Shown here: piece after piece, positions 1-6,417 of the stretch
Numbering within the stretch: position 1 is the first letter of the stretch
Layout of the letters: every line of letters begins with the position of its first letter
NCBI GenBank assembly: GCA_902767355.1
Contig: CACXHG010000078.1
Coordinates: 1 to 6,839 of the forward strand
Direction of reading: 5' to 3'
DNA length: 6,839 nt
Source: an uncultured Bacteroidia bacterium
GTDB taxonomy: Bacteria > Bacteroidota > Bacteroidia > Bacteroidales > UBA932
Notes under the pieces: model-generated
What the model was told of the DNA's origin: nothing
Seen by the model: the letters and a program-made list of their open reading frames with translations, nothing else
Databases searched by the model: none
Made by a program: the position numbers and the translations under genes

Positions 1-687
1 ACCCCGATGCCGTCCGGCACGCTGGCCGGAAATGTAACCGGCCGCGGGGCTTCGCTGGCGGGTCTCAAAGAGGGCACACCCGTGTATCTGGGCTGCCTGG
101 ACCACTATGCCGTGGCTATCGGAGCCGGCATTCTCGCCGGCCGCCGTATCAGCGAATCCACCGGCACGGTGCTGGCTGCGGTGGGCTACCGCGAGGGCTA
201 TTCTCCCCGCAAGGGCGTCATCACCGGTCCCGGCCCGCAAGCCGGCCGCTATTTCCAGATGGCCTTCGATTCCAATGGCGCTACAGCCGTGGAGTGGTAT
301 CAGAATAACTATGCCCCCGGCAAGACCATCCTCCAGCTGGAGGACGAGGCGCGCCGCGTTCCCGCAGGCTGCGACGGCCTCAAGGCCCTTCCGCGCAGCG
401 ACACTTATCCCGGCCTGGAAGGCTTTGTCAACATAAGGCCGGAGCATACGCCGGGCCACTTCCTGCGCGCAATATTTGAATCTACCGCCGCCACGCTGGT
501 GGGCCTGGTAGATGCTCTGGACCCCGAAAGGCAGGTCACAGAGATAATTCCGTCCGGCGGCGGGGCGCGCAACACCCTGTGGCTCCAGATAAAGGAGGAT
601 ATGCTGCAGCGCAAATATCTGCCGCAGGCGTCCGGCGAACTGGCCACCAAAGGCGCCGCAACTATCGCAAAAAATGCAAACAAGTAA
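1..687 (+). CDS. FGGY-family carbohydrate kinase, C-terminal part (5' end outside window)
   Basis: The reading frame is open from base 1, so the methionine at base 7 is internal and only the last 228 residues are present. FGGY kinases transfer phosphate from ATP to a sugar, ketose or polyol in the cytoplasm. Supporting motifs are the stretch LKEGTPVYLGCLDHYAVAIG, in which the Asp encoded at 100-102 sits where the family has its catalytic base, the following STGT loop, and the C-terminal signature GGGARNTLWLQI at about 556-591, which contributes to the nucleotide-binding lobe. Substrate cannot be read from this portion; xylulose, erythritol and apulose kinases are all in the family. The protein stops only 10 residues after the TKGAA helix start, whereas family members such as XylB usually continue about 50-60 residues, so the C terminus looks shortened. 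The SIS gene follows 12 bases later, suggesting one operon. Confidence 0.9.
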   Translation, partial: TPMPSGTLAGNVTGRGASLAGLKEGTPVYLGCLDHYAVAIGAGILAGRRISESTGTVLAAVGYREGYSPRKGVITGPGPQAGRYFQMAFDSNGATAVEWYQNNYAPGKTILQLEDEARRVPAGCDGLKALPRSDTYPGLEGFVNIRPEHTPGHFLRAIFESTAATLVGLVDALDPERQVTEIIPSGGGARNTLWLQIKEDMLQRKYLPQASGELATKGAATIAKNANK

Positions 688-699
688 AAAAGTATCGAT

Positions 700-1302
700 A
701 TGAAAATGACTAAAGAGGATGTAATTGCAAGGGCAAAGGAATCCATCGCCATAGAGGCCAAGGCGATAGCGGATATCGCCGGCTATATGGACCAGGATGC
801 CTTCTACGAGGCGGTCAAGGTGCTCGCCACAGCCCCGCGCATCACCACCTGCGCCAGCGGCTCCAGCGGCATCGCTGCCAAAAAGTTCGCCCACTCGCTC
901 TGCTGCATAGAGCGCGGCGCGCAGTTTCTCTCTCCCGCAGAGGCCGTGCACGGCGGCATGGGCTGCATGAAGAAGGGCGACGCCGTGGTAATGGTGTCCC
1001 GAGGCGGCAAGACGGCCGAGCTGCTGCCCATCATCGACGTGTGCAACAAGAAGGGCGTGACCCTGATTGCCGTCACCGAAAACCTTAACTCCATCCTGGC
1101 GCAGAAAGCGCAGATAGTGGTGCCCATGAAGATAGAGCGCGAGAGCGACTGCCTCAATGTGATGGCTACCACCAGCTATGTGGTCACAGTGGCCATCTTC
1201 GACGCTATGCTCAATGCGCTTATGGTTATGACAGATTATACCCTGCAGCAGTTCGCCCTTATCCATCCCGGCGGAGCTGTAGGTGATAGATTGAACAAAT
1301 AA
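700..1302 (+). CDS. SIS-domain sugar-phosphate isomerase, KpsF/GutQ-like, without CBS domains
   Basis: A 200-residue cytoplasmic protein consisting of one SIS domain (sugar isomerase fold). Motifs align with arabinose-5-phosphate isomerases KdsD/KpsF/GutQ: CASGSSGIAAKK (residues 51-62) at the GTGKSG loop, PAEAVHGGMG (79-88) with the conserved His84, VSRGGKTAEL (99-108) for phosphate binding, and HPGGAVGDRL (189-198) at the C terminus. The CBS pair that brings KdsD and GutQ to about 320 residues is absent, and the Lys of GTGKSG is Ser here. These differences, plus placement between a sugar kinase and a TIM-like isomerase, favour a catabolic aldose/ketose-phosphate isomerase over a lipopolysaccharide (Kdo) role; this is inference. 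The ATG at 700 leaves 12 bases after the kinase stop; an in-frame ATG at 706 is an alternative. No clear Shine-Dalgarno sequence, as is usual in Bacteroidota. Confidence 0.85.
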   Translation: MKMTKEDVIARAKESIAIEAKAIADIAGYMDQDAFYEAVKVLATAPRITTCASGSSGIAAKKFAHSLCCIERGAQFLSPAEAVHGGMGCMKKGDAVVMVSRGGKTAELLPIIDVCNKKGVTLIAVTENLNSILAQKAQIVVPMKIERESDCLNVMATTSYVVTVAIFDAMLNALMVMTDYTLQQFALIHPGGAVGDRLNK

Positions 1303-1308
1303 ATCGTT

Positions 1309-2013
1309 ATGTATAAAGGATTTAAGATAGAGCCGCCGTTCTTTGAGATAGGCCCCAAGGCCTATATGTACGGCGAGCGCCTGCTCCGCCTGGCCAAGGC
1401 AGCCGACGCAGCAGCGCAGAAATATGACGTGCGCATACTCATGACTCCCCAGCCGAGCGATTTGTATATGCTTGCGCACGAAACCAAGAATATCGTGATT
1501 GTGGCCCAGCACATCGACCCCATCCCGGTAGGGCGAGGGCAGGGCTCCATCCTGGCAGAGGCCGTGAAGGCCGCCGGCGCCCATGCCGTGATGCTCAATC
1601 ATGCCGAAAAGCCGGTGACTCTGGCCGATCTGGCCGCCAGCATCAAGCGAGCCGACGAGGTGGGTCTGGTATCCATCATCTGCGCCGACAGCCTCAAAGA
1701 AGCCGAAGCGGTGGCGCTGCTTAACCCGAATGTGATTGTGGCGGAGCCCTCCGAACTCATCGGTACGGGCGTTACCAGCGACGAGGAATACGTGCGCGCC
1801 ACCACCGCCGCCATCAAGAAGGTCAACCCCGAGATTCAGGTGCTCCAGGCGGCCGGCATCAAGTGCGCTCAGGACGTCTATAATGTGATACGCGCCGGCG
1901 CCGACGCCACCGGCACAACCAGCGGCGTGATGCGGGCCGAAGACCCCGAAGCCGCTATGGAAGAGATGATTGCCGCAGTGCGCCGCGCCTGGGACGAAGT
2001 CCACAAGAAATAA
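1309..2013 (+). CDS. Triosephosphate-isomerase-like sugar-phosphate isomerase (short, archaeal-type TIM)
   Basis: A 234-residue TIM-barrel protein. It shows the archaeal-type TIM layout: AQHIDP (residues 66-71), LNHAE with candidate catalytic His98, AEPSELIGTG with candidate catalytic base Glu146, AAGI (181-184) and GTTSGV (202-207) in phosphate-binding positions. Lys17 in GPKAY matches the active-site Lys of the usual NxK motif, but the Asn is Gly15. It is shorter than the roughly 250 residues of ordinary bacterial TpiA. TIM paralogues inside sugar operons are known, for example the tetrulose-phosphate isomerases of erythritol catabolism and TpiA2 in Listeria, so it may act on a triose or tetrulose phosphate rather than be the housekeeping glycolytic enzyme. 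It starts 6 bases after the SIS gene, implying one transcript. The AT-rich receptor gene begins 26 bases beyond its stop, with no hairpin terminator visible between them. Confidence 0.87.
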   Translation: MYKGFKIEPPFFEIGPKAYMYGERLLRLAKAADAAAQKYDVRILMTPQPSDLYMLAHETKNIVIVAQHIDPIPVGRGQGSILAEAVKAAGAHAVMLNHAEKPVTLADLAASIKRADEVGLVSIICADSLKEAEAVALLNPNVIVAEPSELIGTGVTSDEEYVRATTAAIKKVNPEIQVLQAAGIKCAQDVYNVIRAGADATGTTSGVMRAEDPEAAMEEMIAAVRRAWDEVHKK

Positions 2014-2039
2014 AGATTTCGACACGAGTATCCTTCTTT

Positions 2040-4823
2040 GTGAAAAGCTATCAAAAATATCTGTATGTCAGTTTGTTGCTAATTCAGCCCTATCTTATGC
2101 ATGGGGCTGAGATGAAGGCAGATTCTATGGCAAAGATTATTGGTCGGGTTGAGGTGTTCAATAATCTTTCGGGTGAAAGAACCGGGCTTATACGATGCAC
2201 GGCGCAGGTGTTTTTTTTGAAGGATGGTATCGAGGATTCGCTTGCTACAACAACAAATAGTAAGGGTGTTTTCTATTTCAGGAACATACCCGCTCAGCGT
2301 GTGGGCATCAGGATTCAACATCTTGGGATGAAAACCATTACTGATGTTTATGATTTGGCGTCGGGAGATAACCTCATATATTTTACTATGAATGAGATAC
2401 AGGATACATTGAGCGGAGCCTATATAGTTGCGGAAATACCTCTCTTTAAAAGAATTAAAGATACAACTATTGTTAATACGCAAGCAATAAAGTCATCATG
2501 TGATGATAATCTGCGTAGTTTACTTTCGCAGATTCCTGGCTTTGTCTTAAAAGATAATACAATTACTGTTGATGGGCGTACAGTGGTGCGTGCATATGTA
2601 AATGGAACGTTGGTATTCGGCGATAGAGTCATCTCTGCATTTGATGCATTGAAGGCAGATGACGTGACGCAGATTAGAATTTATGATGAACTATCGCCAG
2701 TTGACGCAAGAAGGGGTAACCGTTATGCACCGAAACAAAGGGTTCTGGATATTATCACCAAAGAATATATACTGACAATGGATGTGGCTTCAGCAGGCCT
2801 TGCCGTCGGGGCGGATGTTTCGTCTCAGACACGCTATGCCGTTGCTGGAGGTGCTGCCCATCATTCTGAAAAACTGGAAACACATATCAAAGCTTTTTTA
2901 AATAACATCTCCTGCAGTCCACCAAGCTATTGGAGTGAGGCAGATGCAGGAAAGTACGTCCAGCAGACAGCGAAGCCGCTTGATTCATATAAGGAGTCTG
3001 CAGCAATTGATATTAGTTTGTCAAAGCATTGGAAGAATCGTTTATATGGCAACAGTATCAATATCAAATACAATTATGATTGTTCTTATTCAAAAGATTT
3101 GGCGGAATCTTATGTAGAGTACTTTTCGAGCGGGTCGATTCCTAGGCAACAAATATATGACACTCTGTCAACTGTTGTGGGTAAGGGTCTTCATACAGGC
3201 AGGATCTCCTTGAAACTTGATGATACACCATTGAAGTCATTCAATGTCGAGGTCGTCGGTAAATTATCAAATGATAATACAACCATCAATCGCAGATATC
3301 TTACATCAATTGAGTTGGAGGATGATATGCGGTTTGACCAGCAATCTAAAAAAAGCAACAGAGATTTTTATTCGGGAGTAACTGTATCCTGGACGAATAA
3401 TGACGCTGTTAAATACCGCCCATACATTCATTTGCGTGGTAATGTATCTAACCAAACCCAGGGCATTTCAAGAGTTGATACATTGAGAGATTCATTTCTT
3501 CCGATGAATGTGTCAGGTAATGGTGCGGGTTCCAAAGCATTTGCTGAGCTAAGCGGAGGTATAAATAAAAAGATATTATACCCAAAAGGCGCATCAATGG
3601 ATTTGACTATAGCTTTTGAAACTAATTACGATTATTCAGATTCGCAGTTGTTGTCAAGGAACCAATTCGATCCCATTCTATGTGAATATGATTTCAAGAA
3701 TTCCTTTCACCATCATCGTAATCAATGGAATAGTTCCATATTGGTTTCAGCCTGGTATGCCAATAAGAACATGCATTCGCTGTTTGCCGGCGTGTCCTTG
3801 AAAAATTCAAAGATCTTTAATGAAGAGTATATCCCGGTATTTTTTGACAAAAAGCGAAGTTTTGTTACTTTAGTATATGAATTCGTGTACAATTATTCAT
3901 CTATACTCAAAGTGGAAGCCTTTTCATATGCACAATTGCCAGCTTTCGCGCAAATCAGTAACAGGGTCTCCGATTCAAACCCTATGGTTCTTACAGTTGG
4001 TAACCCTGATCTCAAGCAAGGATATGTGACAAATTTTAATGTAAAATATTCACCGCGAACTGTACATTTTAAAAATGGTACCTCAGGGAGCATCATAGCG
4101 GCCTTGGAAGGAATGTGTACCATTAATCCGATTGTATCCAGAATAGACTATTTTGACACTCTTTGTATTCTTGATAAATGTGATGGCTATAGTGTTTTGC
4201 CCGGGACTATGCTATATACTTTTGACAATTCAAGCAGTCCTGCATTAAACATTTCCATGTTAACTAAGTACTCTGGTCTGATCCTAAACAATAGACTTAA
4301 TTATTATCTTTCAGTGGGGGGGCGTTTTTTGAGTGAACCATTATTTACAGGAGATGACATTACTATTTTGTCGGAAGGGTCAATATCTGGTATTATTGGG
4401 TTCTCTTTTAAACCGACAAGACGCCTCTCTATATCTGGCACAATGTCTTACGCTGATGTCGGGTTCACTTCAAATGAAAACCATTTTTGTAGAAGGTCTG
4501 TAACTGAGGCATCTTCCAATTTCCGTTGGTATGTTGCTGAAAGGCTGAAACTTGGAGCTAATTACTATCACTCAAGCGTATTTTATGTTTCAGGAACCGG
4601 AACAAATCATTATCTTCACACGCTGAATGCAGGAATTGAATTTGTTATGTTGAAGGATAGGCGGCTTATAATAGGACTATGGGGGTATGATGTCCTTAAC
4701 TCCAGGTCATTGTATAAAACCGACATCAGTGCTGCTATGATAACACAGAGTTGGACTCCTGTGTACGGGAGGAATATTATGATATCAGTATCTTATAAAT
4801 TTAACAAACAAACAACACACTAA
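2040..4823 (+). CDS. TonB-receptor-like outer-membrane beta-barrel protein, 927 residues
   Basis: Domains in order: a signal peptide (about 1-23, hydrophobic core YLYVSLLLIQPYL), a carboxypeptidase-regulatory-like beta sandwich (about 32-118, with the typical turn NSKGVFYFRNIP), a plug-like region (about 140-240, with LLSQIPGFVLKDNTITVDGR and a YVNGTLVFGD segment), then a long beta-barrel to the C terminus. GNPDL (654-658) after a Pro-rich turn and the last strand NIMISVSYKF are typical of the Bacteroidota outer-membrane beta-barrel family (OMP_b-brl type). Such proteins sit in the outer membrane; many are thought to be TonB-dependent importers, but no substrate can be assigned and no SusD partner is present. 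GTG at 2040 is the only start that keeps the signal peptide; the next Met is residue 20. Composition is strongly AT-rich relative to both flanks, suggesting acquisition. The gene contains T8 (2211-2218) and G7 (4316-4322) homopolymers. The next gene follows after 2 bases. Confidence 0.88.
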   Translation: MKSYQKYLYVSLLLIQPYLMHGAEMKADSMAKIIGRVEVFNNLSGERTGLIRCTAQVFFLKDGIEDSLATTTNSKGVFYFRNIPAQRVGIRIQHLGMKTITDVYDLASGDNLIYFTMNEIQDTLSGAYIVAEIPLFKRIKDTTIVNTQAIKSSCDDNLRSLLSQIPGFVLKDNTITVDGRTVVRAYVNGTLVFGDRVISAFDALKADDVTQIRIYDELSPVDARRGNRYAPKQRVLDIITKEYILTMDVASAGLAVGADVSSQTRYAVAGGAAHHSEKLETHIKAFLNNISCSPPSYWSEADAGKYVQQTAKPLDSYKESAAIDISLSKHWKNRLYGNSINIKYNYDCSYSKDLAESYVEYFSSGSIPRQQIYDTLSTVVGKGLHTGRISLKLDDTPLKSFNVEVVGKLSNDNTTINRRYLTSIELEDDMRFDQQSKKSNRDFYSGVTVSWTNNDAVKYRPYIHLRGNVSNQTQGISRVDTLRDSFLPMNVSGNGAGSKAFAELSGGINKKILYPKGASMDLTIAFETNYDYSDSQLLSRNQFDPILCEYDFKNSFHHHRNQWNSSILVSAWYANKNMHSLFAGVSLKNSKIFNEEYIPVFFDKKRSFVTLVYEFVYNYSSILKVEAFSYAQLPAFAQISNRVSDSNPMVLTVGNPDLKQGYVTNFNVKYSPRTVHFKNGTSGSIIAALEGMCTINPIVSRIDYFDTLCILDKCDGYSVLPGTMLYTFDNSSSPALNISMLTKYSGLILNNRLNYYLSVGGRFLSEPLFTGDDITILSEGSISGIIGFSFKPTRRLSISGTMSYADVGFTSNENHFCRRSVTEASSNFRWYVAERLKLGANYYHSSVFYVSGTGTNHYLHTLNAGIEFVMLKDRRLIIGLWGYDVLNSRSLYKTDISAAMITQSWTPVYGRNIMISVSYKFNKQTTH

Positions 4824-4825
4824 AA

Positions 4826-5170
4826 ATGAAAAAGCTCTTGTTTTTTATCGTAATCCTTTTTTCAACATCACCGTTGTTTGCATTTCAGCCTGTCAAAGGG
4901 ACTGTAAGCAGTAGCGCAGGGGGTGTTCTTATCGGCGCTACGGTTTTAATAAAAGGAACAGCATCCGGGACAACAACTGATAGTGACGGCAAATATTCAA
5001 TAGAGTGCCCACCCAACGCAAAATTGGTTTTCAGTTATACCGGTTTTGACTCGCAAGAGGTTAATGTAGGAGGCAGATTAAGAATAGATGTCACATTGCA
5101 AGAGAGCACAGGTTCTATGTCTGAGTCCCCCTTCGAGACAGCCTATATTCGGGATTGGCACCATAAATGA
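4826..5170 (+). CDS. Secreted stand-alone SusC N-terminal (carboxypeptidase-regulatory-like) domain protein
   Basis: A 114-residue protein with a clear signal peptide (MKKLLFFIVILFSTSPLFA) followed by one carboxypeptidase-D-regulatory-like beta-sandwich (about 22-94). Landmarks match the N-terminal extension of SusC receptors: VKGTV, LIGATVLIKG, GTTTDSDGKYSI, LVFSYTGFDSQEV, and a closing DVTLQES. In a full SusC the next element is the LDEVVV(V)GYG plug start; here it is replaced by an unrelated 20-residue tail, and neither plug nor barrel follows in any frame. The protein is therefore either a truncated receptor remnant or a small periplasmic domain protein. It starts 2 bases after the receptor gene, shares its AT-rich composition, and is probably translated from the same message. 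The TGA stop overlaps an ATG (ATGA at 5167-5170) that is in frame with the downstream YjbQ-family gene. Function is unknown; the domain call is firm. Confidence 0.8.
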   Translation: MKKLLFFIVILFSTSPLFAFQPVKGTVSSSAGGVLIGATVLIKGTASGTTTDSDGKYSIECPPNAKLVFSYTGFDSQEVNVGGRLRIDVTLQESTGSMSESPFETAYIRDWHHK

Positions 5171-5232
5171 TTCATTCCCTGTTGTTAGTAAATCATAATG
5201 ACATCTCATTAGTAACATTAATAAGTAGTATC
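5171..5232. other. AT-rich leader before the YjbQ-family gene, with a small inverted repeat
   Basis: This short spacer marks the return from AT-rich to GC-rich sequence. It contains an inverted repeat TAATGA-CATC-TCATTA (5196-5211, 6-bp arms, 4-base loop) and a direct repeat TTAGTAA at 5185-5191 and 5209-5215. I see no good TAnnTTTG -7 element here. The repeat could be an operator or chance in AT-rich DNA. The frame of the YjbQ-family gene is open across the whole spacer back to the ATG at 5167. Confidence 0.35.
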
Positions 5233-5733
5233 ATGAAAATTTACAAAGGAAAAGTTAAAGTTCAGTCCAAGGACCACATGCCCGATTTCCACAATGTAAC
5301 CGAGCAGGTTAAGAAGATCGTTGCCGAGAGCGGCATCAAAGACGGTATCTGCGTGCTTTATTCGCACCACACCACTTGCTCCGTGATGATCCAGGAGTGC
5401 TCCCACGACGTGACTTATTTCAACCGCGAGTTCCTGCAGCAGGACCTTATCAACATCATGGAGAAACTCGTGCCCACTTGCCGCTACGAAGGCCAGTACC
5501 TGCACCCGGGTCCCAAACATATCGAATTTGCACTTGCTCACCCCGGTGAGGTAGAGCGCGGCAGCCTCAACACCGACGCCCATCTGCGCAGCAGCTTCTT
5601 CGGCCGCAGCGAGACCCTGATGATAGACGACGGCGTGCTGAGCCTCGGCGACTTCGGCTTCATCTACTTCATCGACTGGGATCAGGTTCGCGAGCGCGAG
5701 CGCGTCCTCGAAGTCAAGATCCTCGGCGAGTAA
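5233..5733 (+). CDS. YjbQ/UPF0047-family protein (putative secondary thiamine-phosphate synthase)
   Basis: A 166-residue soluble protein. Family landmarks are SHHTTCSVMIQE (44-55), CRYEGQYLHPGPKH (83-96), NTDAHLRSSFFG (113-124) and GVLSLGDFGFIYFIDWDQVR (134-153), corresponding to the HTSASLTINE, HAHLKASLLG-like and LGTWQGI segments of E. coli YjbQ. The His residues in these motifs are candidate metal ligands. The E. coli protein has been linked to weak thiamine-phosphate synthase activity; the main role of the family is unsettled. The protein is about 25-30 residues longer than E. coli YjbQ, apparently through an insert around HPGPKHIEFALAHPGEVERG. I chose ATG 5233 because the family domain begins there (MKIYKGKV); ATG 5167 would add 22 hydrophobic, AT-rich-encoded residues with no family support. 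Composition is GC-rich, unlike the two genes upstream. The gene ends just before a strong hairpin terminator. Confidence 0.85.
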   Translation: MKIYKGKVKVQSKDHMPDFHNVTEQVKKIVAESGIKDGICVLYSHHTTCSVMIQECSHDVTYFNREFLQQDLINIMEKLVPTCRYEGQYLHPGPKHIEFALAHPGEVERGSLNTDAHLRSSFFGRSETLMIDDGVLSLGDFGFIYFIDWDQVRERERVLEVKILGE

Positions 5734-5753
5734 GACGTACTCCTGATAATAAG

Positions 5754-5793
5754 AAAAGGATGTTGTGCAAGTTGTGCGCAACATCCTTTTTCT
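5754..5793. terminator. Bidirectional intrinsic terminator between convergent genes
   Basis: The arms are 5754-5769 and 5775-5790, with a 5-base loop AGTTG. The outer 12 bp (AAAAGGATGTTG with CAACATCCTTTT) pair perfectly and the next 4 positions add one G-U wobble and three pairs. On the + strand the stem ends in TTTTTCT; on the - strand the corresponding tail is TTTTCTTATTAT. It lies 20 bases after the YjbQ-family stop and about 20 bases beyond the stop of the convergent gene, so it can end both transcripts. Confidence 0.88.
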
Positions 5794-5809
5794 GTTATGG
5801 GCAGGCCGG

Positions 5810-6394
5810 CTACCTGCCGCCGGCGATGGAGAGGATGTCTATGCCGATGCCGCCATAGAGGGCGCGGCGTGTGGCGATGGCGTTGATGCTGAACCACTTG
5901 CAGGGCTGGATGGAAAGGCCGCCGCCATAGTTGAAATGGTGCTGGCGGGATTCGGGATCCACCGAGTAGGGGTGGTACCAGGTCGTGGTGTAGTCGCCGG
6001 TGTCGGCTTTCATCCGGGTCCCGTCGGTTATGCCGTGGTTGTTCTGCGCATAGCCTATCACGGGCATTATCCTAAGCCAGGGCAGAATCGGTATCTGATA
6101 GCCGGCGTTGATGCTGAATGAGCGAGTGTCTTCCCACTGCACGTTTTCGATGGTGTTGTAGTAGCGGTGCTGCGCGTCGGAGCGTATGAAGTCCAGATAA
6201 AAGCCGGAGGCCAGCAGATAGGCTCCGAAGCCGAATCTGGCGTCGTCGGCTTTGAACGAGCCGCTGTCGCCGGTGGTGACTCCGGCGGTGAAGCCGGCTT
6301 CCAGGCGACGGGTGTTGGCTGCAAAATCGAACATCTGGGCGTTAGCGCTCAGGGCAAAGGCCAGCAGGGCAGACAGTAAGATGAATCTTTTCAT
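5810..6394 (-). CDS. Small secreted outer-membrane beta-barrel-like protein, unknown function
   Basis: A 194-residue protein with a textbook signal peptide (MKRFILLSALLAFALSANA, then Gln20 as a plausible first mature residue). The rest has alternating polar/aromatic patterns expected of amphipathic beta strands, such as LEAGFTAGV, FGFGAYLLASGFYLDF, FSINAGYQIPI, RIMPVIGYAQN, HFNYGGGLSIQP and WFSINAIATRRALYGGIGID, separated by charged loops. About eight strands could fit, as in small outer-membrane barrels, but I do not recognise a named family. It does not end in the common aromatic C-terminal residue. It is a single-gene unit: it converges on the YjbQ-family gene across a shared terminator and diverges from the pnuC-like gene. 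A -7 promoter element lies 36-43 bases upstream of its ATG. GC-rich like the flanking native genes. Confidence 0.75.
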   Translation of the reverse strand: MKRFILLSALLAFALSANAQMFDFAANTRRLEAGFTAGVTTGDSGSFKADDARFGFGAYLLASGFYLDFIRSDAQHRYYNTIENVQWEDTRSFSINAGYQIPILPWLRIMPVIGYAQNNHGITDGTRMKADTGDYTTTWYHPYSVDPESRQHHFNYGGGLSIQPCKWFSINAIATRRALYGGIGIDILSIAGGR

Positions 6395-6417
6395 GACGAT
6401 AAATGGACTTTAAAGGA

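Larger units (their letters stand above)
2014..5232. other. AT-rich compositional island carrying receptor and orphan SusC-domain genes
   Basis: Base composition changes sharply at the stop of the TIM-like gene and changes back at the start of the YjbQ-family gene. Hand counts on sample 60-base lines give 39 G+C at 1561-1620, 22 at 3301-3360 and 37 at 5521-5580. Codon choice changes in parallel, from mostly G/C third positions to many A/T ones. No transposase, integrase, tRNA or terminal repeat was found at either edge, so the boundaries are defined by composition only and transfer is an inference. Confidence 0.7.

Noticed and set aside
2079..2483. - strand open frame of 134 codons inside the receptor gene
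   Set aside because: It lies opposite well-supported signal peptide and domain sequence and has no family features.
5100..5232. Frameshift that would restore a full SusC after the 114-residue protein
   Set aside because: The other two frames were read through; neither gives the LDEVVV-GYG plug start, and the YjbQ-family gene follows immediately.
2014..5232. Insertion sequence or integrated element
   Set aside because: No transposase or integrase frame, no terminal inverted repeats and no target-site duplication could be seen at the composition boundaries.
5218..5784. Long - strand open frame of 188 codons opposite the YjbQ-family gene
   Set aside because: It is the antisense shadow of a GC-rich gene, lacks family motifs and a promoter, and runs into the terminator hairpin.
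5765..6121. + strand open frame opposite the small beta-barrel gene
   Set aside because: It starts inside the terminator hairpin and has a low-complexity Gly/Ala/Val-rich product. The opposite strand has a signal peptide and barrel pattern.
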